64,000 nucleotides of DNA from Vibrio alfacsensis. Its GTDB lineage: Bacteria > Pseudomonadota > Gammaproteobacteria > Enterobacterales > Vibrionaceae. Where the stretch lies: contig NZ_CP032094.1 in NCBI RefSeq assembly GCF_003544875.1, positions 62,001 to 126,000 of the forward strand. Reading direction: 5' to 3'. Positions 10,826-19,398 of the stretch are shown here, one piece after another. The position numbers and the translations under genes were made by a program. How positions within the stretch are numbered: position 1 is the stretch's first letter; every line of letters begins with the position of its first letter. The notes under the pieces were generated by a model that was not told the origin of the DNA, made no database searches, and was given only the letters and a program-made list of their open reading frames with translations.

Positions 10826-11242
10826 ATGGTTTCCTTTTAAAAGATAAGACAAACGAAAGTTTTATTTTTACTTTTACTTTCTTATGTTGGGAGCTTTCAT
10901 GTCGCGGTATCGTAACCTTTCAAAAGATTTTGAACTAAGTGTCAGATCACAAAGAAAGTCAAAAATAGTCAATAAAACAATAATGAAAGCAAAATTGAGA
11001 GTGAAATCTTATATTATTGAATTTACTGTTGATATCATGAAGATAGTTTGTTTCAGTAAATCAACAACGTGATACTATACTTTCTGGGTATTCGCTTTCG
11101 TTTTATCTGATATATGATTAAAGCGAAAGTGAAAATGCGAAAGTATGTGAAAGAGATCTCAAGATTCAATCTTTCGTATTGTTTCTTGGAAAGTAAACAG
11201 TAATCTAAGCGAAACCAAGCGAAAGTTTGGTTGGGAGACATA
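10826..11242. promoter_or_regulatory. Divergent control region with many CTTTCG/CGAAAG boxes
   Basis: A 417-bp AT-rich spacer between the sulfatase and the DeoR-type regulator. CGAAAG or CTTTCG occurs at 10854, 11095, 11124, 11138, 11171 and 11220, with shorter CTTTC/GAAAG copies near 10877, 10954, 11079, 11149 and 11188. E. coli AgaR sites contain a repeated CATTTC/CTTTC word, so this is best read as an operator array for the adjacent regulator, serving both transcripts. Promoter positions were not fixed. Confidence 0.6.
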
Positions 11243-12019
11243 ATGAAAACAGCAGTCGAACGGCGCAATGAAATCGTCGAAATCGTCAACCGAGAAGGGA
11301 AGGCTAGGGTCGAGGATTTGGCTAGCATATTTAACGTCTCCAACGTTACCATTCGAAGCGATTTAACCTTTTTGGAATCTAACGGTTACATCGTAAGGTC
11401 TCATGGTGCAGCAATTCCGAATACGGGTTTAATTGCTGAACTGTCAGTCCAAGAGAAGAGAAGACACAACGCAAGTTTAAAATCTCTTTTAGGTCAGGCA
11501 GCATCGAGATTGATAAAGAATGGCGACACGGTAATTCTGGACTCTGGTACGACTACATTAGAAATCGCTCGTGGCTTAAAAACAATCGAGAATGTAGTGG
11601 TGATGACCAACGGTCTAGATGTTGCTATGGAGCTATCTAGTAAGTCAGGTGTTGAAGTGTTAACAACTGGCGGGGTACTTCGAAAGAACGCAATGTCTTT
11701 CTCTGGTTCTCAGGCTGAACAGGGCTTAAGGAATCATAGATTTGATAAAGTTTTCTTAGGTGTTGATGGCTTTGATATACGTTCTGGCATTACGACATAT
11801 AATGAAAGTGAAGCATCGCTGAACCGATTGATGTGTGAAATCTCAGAGACGATTATCGCAGTCGTGGACTCTAGTAAATTCGGCAAACGTAGCTGTCATA
11901 TGATCCGAGATTTTGGATCCATCCATACACTGGTAACTGACTCAGGTATACCAGAAGATTACGTAGAAAAACTACGATTGATGGGTGTTGAAGTTATTAT
12001 TGTCGAAAGAGAAAACTAA
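11243..12019 (+). CDS. agaR: DeoR-family repressor, AgaR-like
   Basis: A 258-residue DeoR/GlpR-family repressor. ATG at 11243 is chosen over an upstream TTG because GGGAG (11233-11237) sits 5 bases before it. The N-terminal winged helix is MKTAVERRNEIVEIVNREGK onward, with recognition helix VSNVTIRSDLTFLESNGY. The C-terminal DeoR sensor domain has GDTVILDSGTTTLEIA and FLGVDGFDIRSGITTYNESEA, which bind phosphorylated sugars in this family. It heads the kbaZ-PTS operon, so it most likely senses a GalNAc-derived sugar phosphate and represses its own operon plus the divergent sulfatase and nearby porin. Effector and targets are inferred from position. Confidence 0.88.
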   Translation: MKTAVERRNEIVEIVNREGKARVEDLASIFNVSNVTIRSDLTFLESNGYIVRSHGAAIPNTGLIAELSVQEKRRHNASLKSLLGQAASRLIKNGDTVILDSGTTTLEIARGLKTIENVVVMTNGLDVAMELSSKSGVEVLTTGGVLRKNAMSFSGSQAEQGLRNHRFDKVFLGVDGFDIRSGITTYNESEASLNRLMCEISETIIAVVDSSKFGKRSCHMIRDFGSIHTLVTDSGIPEDYVEKLRLMGVEVIIVEREN

Positions 12020-12033
12020 CTTTCGGGACCCAA

Positions 12034-12070
12034 GTTAACTCCATAGTATTTAGCATTCTGTGGAGTTAAC
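12034..12070 (+). promoter_or_regulatory. Hairpin that encloses the kbaZ ribosome-binding site
   Basis: GTTAACTCCA (12034-12043) and TGGAGTTAAC (12061-12070) are exact inverse copies, extendable by three pairs including one G-U. The GGAG of kbaZ lies in the 3' arm, right against its ATG at 12071. No T run follows, so this looks like translation control or an mRNA processing site rather than a terminator. Confidence 0.65.
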
Positions 12071-13348
12071 ATGACACTTTTAGAAATCGTACAACAGCAC
12101 AAGCAGGGTAACCAAAATGGTATTTACTCTGTTTGTTCAGCACACCCTTATGTTCTTGAAGCTGCAATCAAACAAGCTAAAAAAGACAATTCCCCTCTAT
12201 TAATTGAATCGACAAGTAACCAAGTAGATCAGTACGGTGGTTACACGGGTATGCGTCCATCCGATTTCCGTGACTTTGTTCTTGGTCTTGCTGAACAAAA
12301 TGAGTTTGACACGACTAAGCTAATTCTAGGCGGTGACCACTTAGGCGTTAACCGTTGGCAGAATGAAACTGCTGAAGAAGCGATGCTAAAAGCGGACGTT
12401 CTCATTGAAGAGTACGTAGCTGCAGGTTTTACAAAGATTCACTTAGACTGTTCTTACTCTTGTTCGGACGACCCAATCCCTCTAACTGACGAAGTAGTGG
12501 CAGAACGTGCGGCACGTTTAGCAAAAATCGCAGAAGACACGGCGATTAAACACTTTGGTTCTGCTGAACGATTGACCTATGTCGTTGGTACAGAGGTTCC
12601 GGTTCCTGGCGGCGAATCAGAGGATCTGCACGATATCAAACCGACATCGCCAGAATCCGCTAGAAAGACCATTCAAGCTCACAAAGATGCGTTCGAAAAA
12701 GCAGGCGTTATTGGCTGTTGGGATCGTGTTGTTGGTCTTGTTGTTCAACCAGCGGTTGAATTCGATCACTCATCGGTTATCGATTACAAACCAGAACCAG
12801 CAGCTGAATTGTCTAAAGTTGTTGATGAGCATGAAAACATGATTTTCGAAGCTCACTCAACCGATTACCAAGCAACCGAAAACTACTCACTTTTAGTTCG
12901 TGATCACTTTGCCATTCTAAAAGTTGGTCCACAACTTACGTTTGAAATGCGTGAGGCGCTATACGGCTTATGCGCAATCGAAAACGAGATTATTCCTCAA
13001 GAAGAACGTTCTAATCTGCGCGATGTAATCGAATCGGTGATGCTTGCTAACCCATCAAATTGGGCTAAGTACTATCAAGGTACAAAGACAGACCAAAAAT
13101 ACGCACGTTCGTACTCATTCTCGGATCGAATCCGTTACTACTGGGCGGATCAAACCATCCAAGCATCAATTGATAAGCTACTGAATAACTTAGAAAACAA
13201 AATGCCACTTCCATTGGTGAGTCAGTATCTACCAGAAGCATATGAAGCTATCCGTAACGGCGAAATTCAAAACCATCCAAAAGACTTCATCATCAATCGT
13301 ATTCAAAAGAACGTGCTAGAAGTTTATGCGCGTGCTTGTAAGTTTTAA
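12071..13348 (+). CDS. kbaZ: Tagatose-1,6-bisphosphate aldolase subunit KbaZ/GatZ
   Basis: A 425-residue member of the KbaZ/GatZ family. It supports the class II aldolase that splits D-tagatose 1,6-bisphosphate to DHAP and glyceraldehyde 3-phosphate, the last step of GalNAc breakdown. Family features include GIYSVCSAHPYVLEAAI, ESTSNQVDQYGGYTGM, LGGDHLGVNRW, HLDCSYSC, VGTEVPVPGG and FEAHSTDYQ. Length matches the family. The catalytic partner KbaY/AgaY is not in the window and must be elsewhere if the pathway is complete. Followed 20 bases later by agaS. The start is fixed by a GGAG inside a hairpin. Confidence 0.93.
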   Translation: MTLLEIVQQHKQGNQNGIYSVCSAHPYVLEAAIKQAKKDNSPLLIESTSNQVDQYGGYTGMRPSDFRDFVLGLAEQNEFDTTKLILGGDHLGVNRWQNETAEEAMLKADVLIEEYVAAGFTKIHLDCSYSCSDDPIPLTDEVVAERAARLAKIAEDTAIKHFGSAERLTYVVGTEVPVPGGESEDLHDIKPTSPESARKTIQAHKDAFEKAGVIGCWDRVVGLVVQPAVEFDHSSVIDYKPEPAAELSKVVDEHENMIFEAHSTDYQATENYSLLVRDHFAILKVGPQLTFEMREALYGLCAIENEIIPQEERSNLRDVIESVMLANPSNWAKYYQGTKTDQKYARSYSFSDRIRYYWADQTIQASIDKLLNNLENKMPLPLVSQYLPEAYEAIRNGEIQNHPKDFIINRIQKNVLEVYARACKF

Positions 13349-13367
13349 TTAAATCGAGGTAACAAAA

Positions 13368-14524
13368 ATGCATTTAGGTTTTGAAATTGCTGACCTAGAA
13401 ACTCAAAAAGGTTTCTGGACTGCAAAAGAAATCGAACAACAACCGAATTGTTGGAAACAAACACTTTCAATTGCGGAAACCAATCGTGCAACGGCTGCTG
13501 ATTTTCTAGAGCCACTATACGCAAAAGAAAACCTTCGTATCGTGATGACGGGTGCAGGTACATCTGCGTTTGCAGGTAAAACTTTAGCACCAATTTTATC
13601 TAAGGTTTTAGACCGTCGAGTGGAAGCGATCGCAACGACAGATTTAGTGTCTAACCCATACCAATACCTAGCAGAAAACATTCCGACACTTTTGGTTTCT
13701 TTCGCTCGCTCTGGTAACTCTCCTGAATCTGTGCACGCAGTTGAACTTGCATCACAAATTCTAGGTGAATGTTATCACTTGGTAGTGACATGTAACGAAG
13801 AAGGGAAACTGTTCCAACGCTGTAAAGAAGACGCTAAATCCCTTGCTATTCTTATGCCTGCAGAGACTAATGACCAGTCGTTCGCAATGACTTCTTCGTT
13901 CTCGTCAATGATGGTTGCTGCATTTTCTTTGCTAGCTCACAAAAACGAATATTCGAAAGAATTCGAAAATGTTTGCAAGCAATCTGAGACATTACTCAAA
14001 GAAATCGTTCCTACGCTGGGTAAAATGGTTGAACAAAATGCGAAGCGCGTCATTTACCTAGGTTCCGGTGGTTTTCAAGGTCTTGCACAAGAATCTGCCC
14101 TTAAATTGCTAGAACTGACAGCTGGCAAAGTAGTGGCAATGTACGATTCACCATTAGGTTTCCGTCACGGACCGAAGTCAATCGTAAACAATGAAACTCT
14201 GATTGTTGTTTTCATTTCAAACGATGAATACACACGCAAGTACGATTTGGATTTACTAAAGAATTACGTCGCGATGGTATCGCTCAACAAGTGGTTGCAG
14301 TTGCGGGTCGAATTGATGATGTCGTTACAGACGGTGATTACATCCTAATTGACTCAATGGAAAATGCATCTGACATCGAGTTGGTTTTCCCATACCTAAT
14401 CATTGCACAAGTTTATTCATTCCTGAACTCGCTAGCATTAAACAATACTCCGGATAACCCATGCCCAACAGGTGAAGTAAACCGCGTTGTGCAAGGCGTA
14501 ACTCTGCACCAATTTGAAAAGTAA
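13368..14524 (+). pseudogene. agaS: AgaS-type SIS-domain aldose-ketose isomerase, frameshifted
   Basis: Galactosamine-6-phosphate deaminase/isomerase (AgaS), expected to turn GalN-6-P into tagatose-6-P. The first frame runs 13368-14348 and shows two SIS domains (VMTGAGTSAFAGKTL, FARSGNSPES, IYLGSGGFQGLAQESALKLLELTAGK, DSPLGFRHGPKS). After DLDLLK at about 14258 it goes off frame. The proper continuation (LRRDGIAQQVVAVAGRIDDV to the end VTLHQFEK) is in the next frame, ending at 14524. One extra A in the CTAAAG run at 14256-14261 would restore a 385-residue protein, the normal AgaS length. No slippery heptamer is present. Either a real mutation or a homopolymer sequencing error. Its ribosome site sits in ATTAAATCGAGG. 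Confidence 0.85.
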
Positions 14525-14548
14525 TTTAATTAAATCGAGGAAATTAAC

Positions 14549-15046
14549 ATGGCGGCAAATATCGTTTGGTGTCGTATCGACGAGCGTCTATTACACGGTC
14601 AAGTGAAAATTACATGGATGCCAGCTTCTGGTGCTAACACATGTATTGTGTGTAACGATGAAGTAGCAGAAGGTCCTACTTCTGAATTTGCTCAAGCGGC
14701 AATGAGAGCATCAGCTGGCGGTGAATTCAAGACATCTTTTTACTCAGTAGACAAGCTATGTGCAATCATCGACAAAGCGAAACCAGAACAAAAGATTTTC
14801 ATTGTATGTTCTAACCCTACTGACGTTGCGCGTCTGATCGAAGGTGGTGTGCCAATTAAGCAAGTAAACGTTGGAAACATGCACTTCCACGATGGTAAGA
14901 CACAAATCGCTAAAACGGTATCTGTCGACTCAAGAGATATTTCAGCATTTGAACGTATTGCAGCTAAAGGTGTTGTTTCTACCGTTCAAAACACTCCTGA
15001 CCAAGATCCAGTAGAAGTATTGGAACTTGCTAAACAATCAGCTTAA
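14549..15046 (+). CDS. agaV: PTS mannose-family EIIB component
   Basis: A 165-residue cytoplasmic EIIB of the mannose/sorbose PTS family. It takes phosphate from EIIA and passes it to the incoming sugar. The phosphorylated histidine is H16 in CRIDERLLHGQV, and VNVGNMHF is the typical family loop. First PTS gene in the order IIB-IIC-IID-IIA, the E. coli aga order (agaV-W-E-F). Preceded by the repeated leader ATTAAATCGAGG. The gene neighbourhood points to amino-sugar or unsaturated glycosaminoglycan disaccharide as substrate, as described for Firmicute glycosaminoglycan PTS systems. Confidence 0.93.
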   Translation: MAANIVWCRIDERLLHGQVKITWMPASGANTCIVCNDEVAEGPTSEFAQAAMRASAGGEFKTSFYSVDKLCAIIDKAKPEQKIFIVCSNPTDVARLIEGGVPIKQVNVGNMHFHDGKTQIAKTVSVDSRDISAFERIAAKGVVSTVQNTPDQDPVEVLELAKQSA

Positions 15047-15057
15047 TTGATTAATCT

Positions 15058-15077
15058 GGGCGGGAGCGGTCCCGCCC
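15058..15077 (+). promoter_or_regulatory. GC-rich intercistronic hairpin between EIIB and EIIC
   Basis: GGGCGGGA (15058-15065) pairs exactly with TCCCGCCC (15070-15077) around a GCGG loop, followed by ATATTTT. It sits 20 bases before the EIIC start. Likely mRNA stabiliser or partial terminator tuning subunit ratios. Confidence 0.6.
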
Positions 15078-15096
15078 ATATTTTAAGGATTGAACA

Positions 15097-15882
15097 ATGT
15101 TATTTGAAGCTAGTTTAGTGGCTTTGTGGGCGTTCTTGTGTGGTATCGACAAATACGACGTAGCACTAAACATCCACCGTCCACTTATTACAGGTCCGGT
15201 AATCGGACTGATCATGGGTGACCTTCAATTAGGTCTTATGACAGGTGCGGTTCTAGAACTTGCGTGGTTAGGTCTAGTGCCTAATGCGGGCGCACAGCCG
15301 CCAGATGTAACAATGGGTACGATTGCCGCTGTTGCATTTGCCATCATGACTAACCAAAGTCCAGAAATTGCAATGGGTGTAGGTATGCCTATCGCAGTTC
15401 TAATGCAGATGCTTATCATCGGCTTCTTTGCTATGTCTTCTTTCGCAATGGGTAAAGCAGATGATGCTGCCGATCGAGGTGATTCGAGAACTATCGATGG
15501 GCTTTTAGTTGGCATCATGACTGCACGTGCAACTCTCTATGCAGTAGTTGGTTTTATTACGGTTTACTTTGGCGAACACGCAGCACAGTGGATCGATGAA
15601 AACGCGCCTAAGATGCTTCTTGAGGGGTTAGGTATTGGTGCGAAGATGGTTCCTGCTATCGGTTTCGCAATGCTACTTAAAGTTATGTGGAATAAAGAAA
15701 TGGCCGGTGTGTTCTTCATTGGCTTCGTGATGACTACATACCTACAACTACCAATCATGGCAGTAGCAATTCTTGGTGGTTCAGCAGCTGTTCTTTATTA
15801 CTTCATGACAGGTACTCAACAAGCCGCTGTATCAACTAACAACAATGTTCAGAGTGAGAATTACGATGACGACGGTATCTAA
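15097..15882 (+). CDS. agaW: PTS mannose-family EIIC membrane component
   Basis: A 261-residue polytopic membrane protein forming part of the translocation channel of a mannose-family PTS. Several hydrophobic segments are visible, with family blocks GPVIGLIMGDLQLGLMTGA, LAWLGLVPNAGAQPPDVTMG and GMPIAVLMQMLIIGFF. It starts after AAGGATTGAACA. Its 3' end overlaps the EIID start by 17 bases, implying translational coupling. It works with EIID to carry the sugar that EIIB phosphorylates. Confidence 0.92.
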   Translation: MLFEASLVALWAFLCGIDKYDVALNIHRPLITGPVIGLIMGDLQLGLMTGAVLELAWLGLVPNAGAQPPDVTMGTIAAVAFAIMTNQSPEIAMGVGMPIAVLMQMLIIGFFAMSSFAMGKADDAADRGDSRTIDGLLVGIMTARATLYAVVGFITVYFGEHAAQWIDENAPKMLLEGLGIGAKMVPAIGFAMLLKVMWNKEMAGVFFIGFVMTTYLQLPIMAVAILGGSAAVLYYFMTGTQQAAVSTNNNVQSENYDDDGI

Positions 15883-16756
15883 TACGGCAGTTCTTCCAAA
15901 AGAAGATATCAAAGGTGAAGTTCTAACGGACGGTATCGATGCTTATCAAGATACTGAAGTTCGTAAAGTTATCACTAAGCGCGATCTAATCAAGTGTGCA
16001 TTCCGTGGCCTTTTCATGGAAGGTAACTTCAACTTTGAACGTATGCAGGCTGGTGGTTACGCTTATTCAATGGTTCCAGCATTGAAGAAGATTCACGGCA
16101 ATAACAAACGTGACTACGCAACTTCATTGAAGAACCACTTACAGTTCTTTAATTCATCTCCAAAGCTATTCACATTCCTATTAGGTTTGTCTGTAGCGAT
16201 GGAAGAGAACAAAGAAAAACCAAGCACGATTAATGCGGTGAAAGTGGCAGGCCTTGGCCCTTTAGGCGGTATTGGTGACGCATTAGATCACATGACACTT
16301 ATGCCGTTAACACTGGCACTTGGTGCCGCAATCGCTATCGATGGCTCTATTGCTGGCCCATTTGTGTTCTTTGTTCTTTACCAAATTCCACATTTCCTTG
16401 CTTACTTTGGATTGATGTTCCTAGGTTACAACGCTGGCGCGAAAGCAATGAGCGCTATGTCTGGGGTTACGGAGAAGTTAGCTCGGGCCGCGAATATCAT
16501 GGGTCTATTTGTAATCGGTGCATTGACGGCAACGTTTATCAAAGTAAATACGACCTTAGAGCTTGAAATGGGTGGAAAAGTCGTGAGTCTACAAGCGGAC
16601 TTATTCGACAAAATTATGCCTAATTTATTACCTCTAGCCCTCGTGTTCTTCATGTTCAAAATGGTGAAAGGTAAAGGTTTCTTTGCAAAACCACCTGTAC
16701 TGATTTTCGGTACTCTGATTTTTGGCGTAGTGGGTCACTACCTAGGAATTATCTAA
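15866..16756 (+). CDS. agaE: PTS mannose-family EIID membrane component
   Basis: A 296-residue EIID subunit, found only in mannose-family PTS. ATG at 15866 (MTTVSNTAVLPKED) is preferred over an upstream GTG-type extension; GAGTGAG lies before it and the gene overlaps EIIC by 17 bases. Hallmarks are LIKCAFRGLFMEGNFNFERM, GGYAYSMVPALKK, FNSSPKLFTFLLGL, the conserved GLGPLGGIGDALDH and a hydrophobic C-terminus. Together with EIIC it forms the channel. A strong hairpin separates it from EIIA. Confidence 0.92.
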   Translation: MTTVSNTAVLPKEDIKGEVLTDGIDAYQDTEVRKVITKRDLIKCAFRGLFMEGNFNFERMQAGGYAYSMVPALKKIHGNNKRDYATSLKNHLQFFNSSPKLFTFLLGLSVAMEENKEKPSTINAVKVAGLGPLGGIGDALDHMTLMPLTLALGAAIAIDGSIAGPFVFFVLYQIPHFLAYFGLMFLGYNAGAKAMSAMSGVTEKLARAANIMGLFVIGALTATFIKVNTTLELEMGGKVVSLQADLFDKIMPNLLPLALVFFMFKMVKGKGFFAKPPVLIFGTLIFGVVGHYLGII

Positions 16757-16763
16757 TCACTTC

Positions 16764-16790
16764 GGGGAGCGGAACGCCTAACCGCTCCCC
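16764..16790 (+). promoter_or_regulatory. GC-rich intercistronic hairpin between EIID and EIIA
   Basis: GGGGAGCGG (16764-16772) pairs exactly with CCGCTCCCC (16782-16790). No long T run follows (CAAAGTATTAAC), so it is probably a processing or stabilising stem rather than a full terminator. It lies 8 bases after the EIID stop. Confidence 0.6.
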
Positions 16791-16864
16791 AAAGTATTAA
16801 CTTTTGAGCCTTGGATAAGGTCCAAAATTCAATACTTTAACCCATAAGTAATCGAGGAAATATC

Positions 16865-17302
16865 ATGATCGGCATTATCGTTTCAGGCCATTTGAATTTT
16901 GCAACTGGCATGCAGTCAGCAGCTAAAGCCATCGCAGGTGAGCAAGAGCAATTTGTGTTTATCGACTTCTTAGAGTCAATGTCTACGGATGACCTAGAAG
17001 CAAAAATGCGCGAAGCAGTTGCAGAAATTAATACTGGTGACGGTGTTCTATTCCTAACTGATCTTGTGGGTGGTTCTCCTTGTAATCGTGCAATGAGCAT
17101 CATGCTTGACACTCCAAATGTTGAACTACTTGCTGGTGTTAACCTCGCGATGATTGCTAACGCAGCCTTTGAGCGTGATGGTTGTACTCTAGAGGAACTG
17201 GCTGAAACTCTTACTGAGATTGGCGGTTCTACAATGAAAAATATGCGTGAAGAACTAAAAGCTATCACAGCACAATCTCACGACGACGAAGACGGTTTGT
17301 AA
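16865..17302 (+). CDS. agaF: PTS mannose-family EIIA component
   Basis: A 145-residue cytoplasmic EIIA that receives phosphate from HPr on H9 (MIGIIVSGHLNFATGM). FLTDLVGGSPCNRA and GVNLAMIANA are family motifs. It starts after ATCGAGGAAAT, a leader shared with agaS and the EIIB gene. One base separates its stop from the deacetylase start, so the two are translationally linked. Completes a four-subunit PTS. Confidence 0.93.
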   Translation: MIGIIVSGHLNFATGMQSAAKAIAGEQEQFVFIDFLESMSTDDLEAKMREAVAEINTGDGVLFLTDLVGGSPCNRAMSIMLDTPNVELLAGVNLAMIANAAFERDGCTLEELAETLTEIGGSTMKNMREELKAITAQSHDDEDGL

Positions 17303-17303
17303 T

Positions 17304-18479
17304 ATGCGCTTTGCGTTATTAGCGGACAAAGTTTTTACTCCGCACGGTATTAAATACGATCATGCCGTGATAGTGGAACACGATAAAATTGTAGATATTT
17401 GCAATCACGTTCCAGACAACTGCAACACCGTATACAACTTAAAAGATCAGTCACTGGTTGCCGGTTTTGTTGATATTCATATTCACGGAAGAGCGGGCTC
17501 TGACGTAATGGATGCGACACATGAGGCATTAAAAACGATCAGTTATGCATTGCCAGAAACAGGTGTTATTGCTTGGTGTGGTACGACGGTTACAGCACCT
17601 ATGGATGACATTTTAAATGCATTAAGTTGTGTAAAAGAATTCATTCGCAATCCAGATGCTCCGAAAGGCGCAGAGTTGGTGGGCTCTTTTTTAGAGGGGC
17701 CTTACTTTACTGAGAAATTCCGAGGGTCACATCCAACGAGTTTCTTAAAAGCTGCAACGGTGAATGAACTCGAAGTCATGGATGCTGCGGCTGATGGCAC
17801 ACTCTTACGTGTCGCTTTAGCGCCAGAATATGATGGTTCGTTAGAAATCATCGATTGGTTAGTTGAAAACAAGATTAAAGTTTCTGTAGCGCATACGAGT
17901 GCGACATTCGATCAAGTGACTCAAGCTCATAAGCATGGTGCTGATTGTGGTGTTCATTTGTTTAATGGAATGTTAGGTCTTCATCATCGAGAAGCAGGAT
18001 GTACCGGTGCGGTTTTGTACCATGACATGCTAGCAGAACTCATCGCTGATTGCGTTCACGTGCACCCGGTAATGATGAATTTAGCTTACCGAATGAAAGG
18101 TTACCAAAAAATTGCATTGATTACAGATTGTATGAGAGCCGGTGGTATGCCTGATGGTGATTACGTGCTAGGTGCTCAGACAATTAAAGTAAACGCCGGA
18201 AAAGCGATGACTGATGACGGTTCATTAGCGGGCAGTACTTGTAGCCTTGATCAAGCCGTTAGAAACATGATTCGTGAAGCGGGTGTACCGGAATGGGAAG
18301 CAATGCAAATGGCATCGATTGTTCCTGCAACATACCTAGGTATCGACGATCGATTAGGTTCTATTGAGATCGGCAAAGAAGCAAGTTTCGCAATTCTTGA
18401 TAAAGACTTTAACGTCACAATGACCATGATTAAAGGTTCTTGGGCGTACGATAGCAAAACGATTAAAGAGGTTTCATAA
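17304..18479 (+). CDS. agaA: N-acetylgalactosamine-6-phosphate deacetylase (NagA/AgaA family)
   Basis: A 391-residue metal-dependent amidohydrolase that removes acetate from GalNAc-6-P (or GlcNAc-6-P). Visible residues: H59 and H61 in [12 protein letters not shown]131 in LEGPYF, H197 in VAHTSATF, H218 in HLFNGM and catalytic D275 in ITDCMRAGG. The E/H/H/D positions parallel those of E. coli NagA. The surrounding aga-type genes argue for GalNAc-6-P. Its TAA overlaps the ATG of kduI. Confidence 0.92.
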   Translation: MRFALLADKVFTPHGIKYDHAVIVEHDKIVDICNHVPDNCNTVYNLKDQSLVAGFVDIHIHGRAGSDVMDATHEALKTISYALPETGVIAWCGTTVTAPMDDILNALSCVKEFIRNPDAPKGAELVGSFLEGPYFTEKFRGSHPTSFLKAATVNELEVMDAAADGTLLRVALAPEYDGSLEIIDWLVENKIKVSVAHTSATFDQVTQAHKHGADCGVHLFNGMLGLHHREAGCTGAVLYHDMLAELIADCVHVHPVMMNLAYRMKGYQKIALITDCMRAGGMPDGDYVLGAQTIKVNAGKAMTDDGSLAGSTCSLDQAVRNMIREAGVPEWEAMQMASIVPATYLGIDDRLGSIEIGKEASFAILDKDFNVTMTMIKGSWAYDSKTIKEVS

Positions 18480-19309
18480 TGGAAATTCGTCAACCAATTC
18501 ATAGCGAACACGCTAAAAAACTAGATACTGACGGTCTACGCGAACAATTTCTAGTTGAATCAGCATTCGTTGAAGGCGAAATTAAGCTCACTTACTCTCA
18601 CATTGACCGTATCATCTTCGGTGGTGTAGTACCGACGACAGATGCTCTTGAGCTAGCGGCCGGTAAAGAGTTAGGTGTTGAGTTCTTTCTACAGCGCCGT
18701 GAGCTTGGTCTGATTAACATCGGTCAAGCCGGTAAGGTTACCGTAGATGGTCAAGTTTACGAAATTTCTAATCGTGAAGCTCTATATATCGGTATGGGAG
18801 CAAAAGAAGTTAAGTTTGAATCTGTAGACGCGGCAAACCCTGCACAATTCTACGTTAACTCAACGCCAGCGCACCAAACTTACCCGACTCGTAAGATTAC
18901 CGAGGTAGAAGCCGATATCGTTACTCTAGGTTCTCAAGAAAACTGTAACGTTCGCACTATCAATAAGTACATCGTGCCTGCGGTTTTACCAACATGTCAA
19001 TTGACCATGGGTCTAACGCAATTGCACGACGGCTCGCTATGGAACACGATGCCATGTCACACACATGAACGCCGTATGGAAGTTTACATGTACTTCGACA
19101 TGCCTCAAGACTCAGTCGTATTCCATATGATGGGTGAACCAACGGAAACTCGTCATATTGTGATGCGCGAGAAACAGTGTGTTATTTCACCATCTTGGTC
19201 TATCCATTCAGGCGTAGGGACTGCGGCGTACTCGTTCATTTGGTCAATGTGTGGTGAAAACCAAACATTCGATGATATGGACCACGTTGCAATGTCTGAC
19301 ATCAAATAA
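18479..19309 (+). CDS. kduI: 4-deoxy-L-threo-5-hexosulose-uronate isomerase KduI
   Basis: A 276-residue cupin isomerase converting the unsaturated-uronate product (5-keto-4-deoxyuronate) to 3-deoxy-D-glycero-2,5-hexodiulosonate. Zinc ligands H194, H196 and E201 in [14 protein letters not shown] and H243 in WSIHSG match E. coli H196, H198, E203 and H245 with a constant offset of two. The start overlaps the previous stop (TAATG). It handles the uronate half of the disaccharide released by the GH105 enzyme. Confidence 0.95.
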   Translation: MEIRQPIHSEHAKKLDTDGLREQFLVESAFVEGEIKLTYSHIDRIIFGGVVPTTDALELAAGKELGVEFFLQRRELGLINIGQAGKVTVDGQVYEISNREALYIGMGAKEVKFESVDAANPAQFYVNSTPAHQTYPTRKITEVEADIVTLGSQENCNVRTINKYIVPAVLPTCQLTMGLTQLHDGSLWNTMPCHTHERRMEVYMYFDMPQDSVVFHMMGEPTETRHIVMREKQCVISPSWSIHSGVGTAAYSFIWSMCGENQTFDDMDHVAMSDIK

Positions 19310-19337
19310 AAGCTTTCTTTTACTTAAATCTATTTTC

Positions 19338-19379
19338 GGGTCCTGTACTGGAACTCCTCGATACTTCGGTACGGGACCC
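19338..19379 (+). promoter_or_regulatory. Hairpin between kduI and kduD
   Basis: GGGTCCTGTAC (19338-19348) pairs with GTACGGGACCC (19369-19379) with one G-U pair around a 20-base loop. No T run follows. Third GC-rich stem between genes of this operon, about 20 bases before the kduD start. Confidence 0.55.
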
Positions 19380-19398
19380 ACTCTAAAGGGTATTAAAT

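Noticed and set aside
14251..14270. Programmed frameshift in agaS
   Set aside because: No slippery heptamer or stem downstream, and AgaS is not known to use one.
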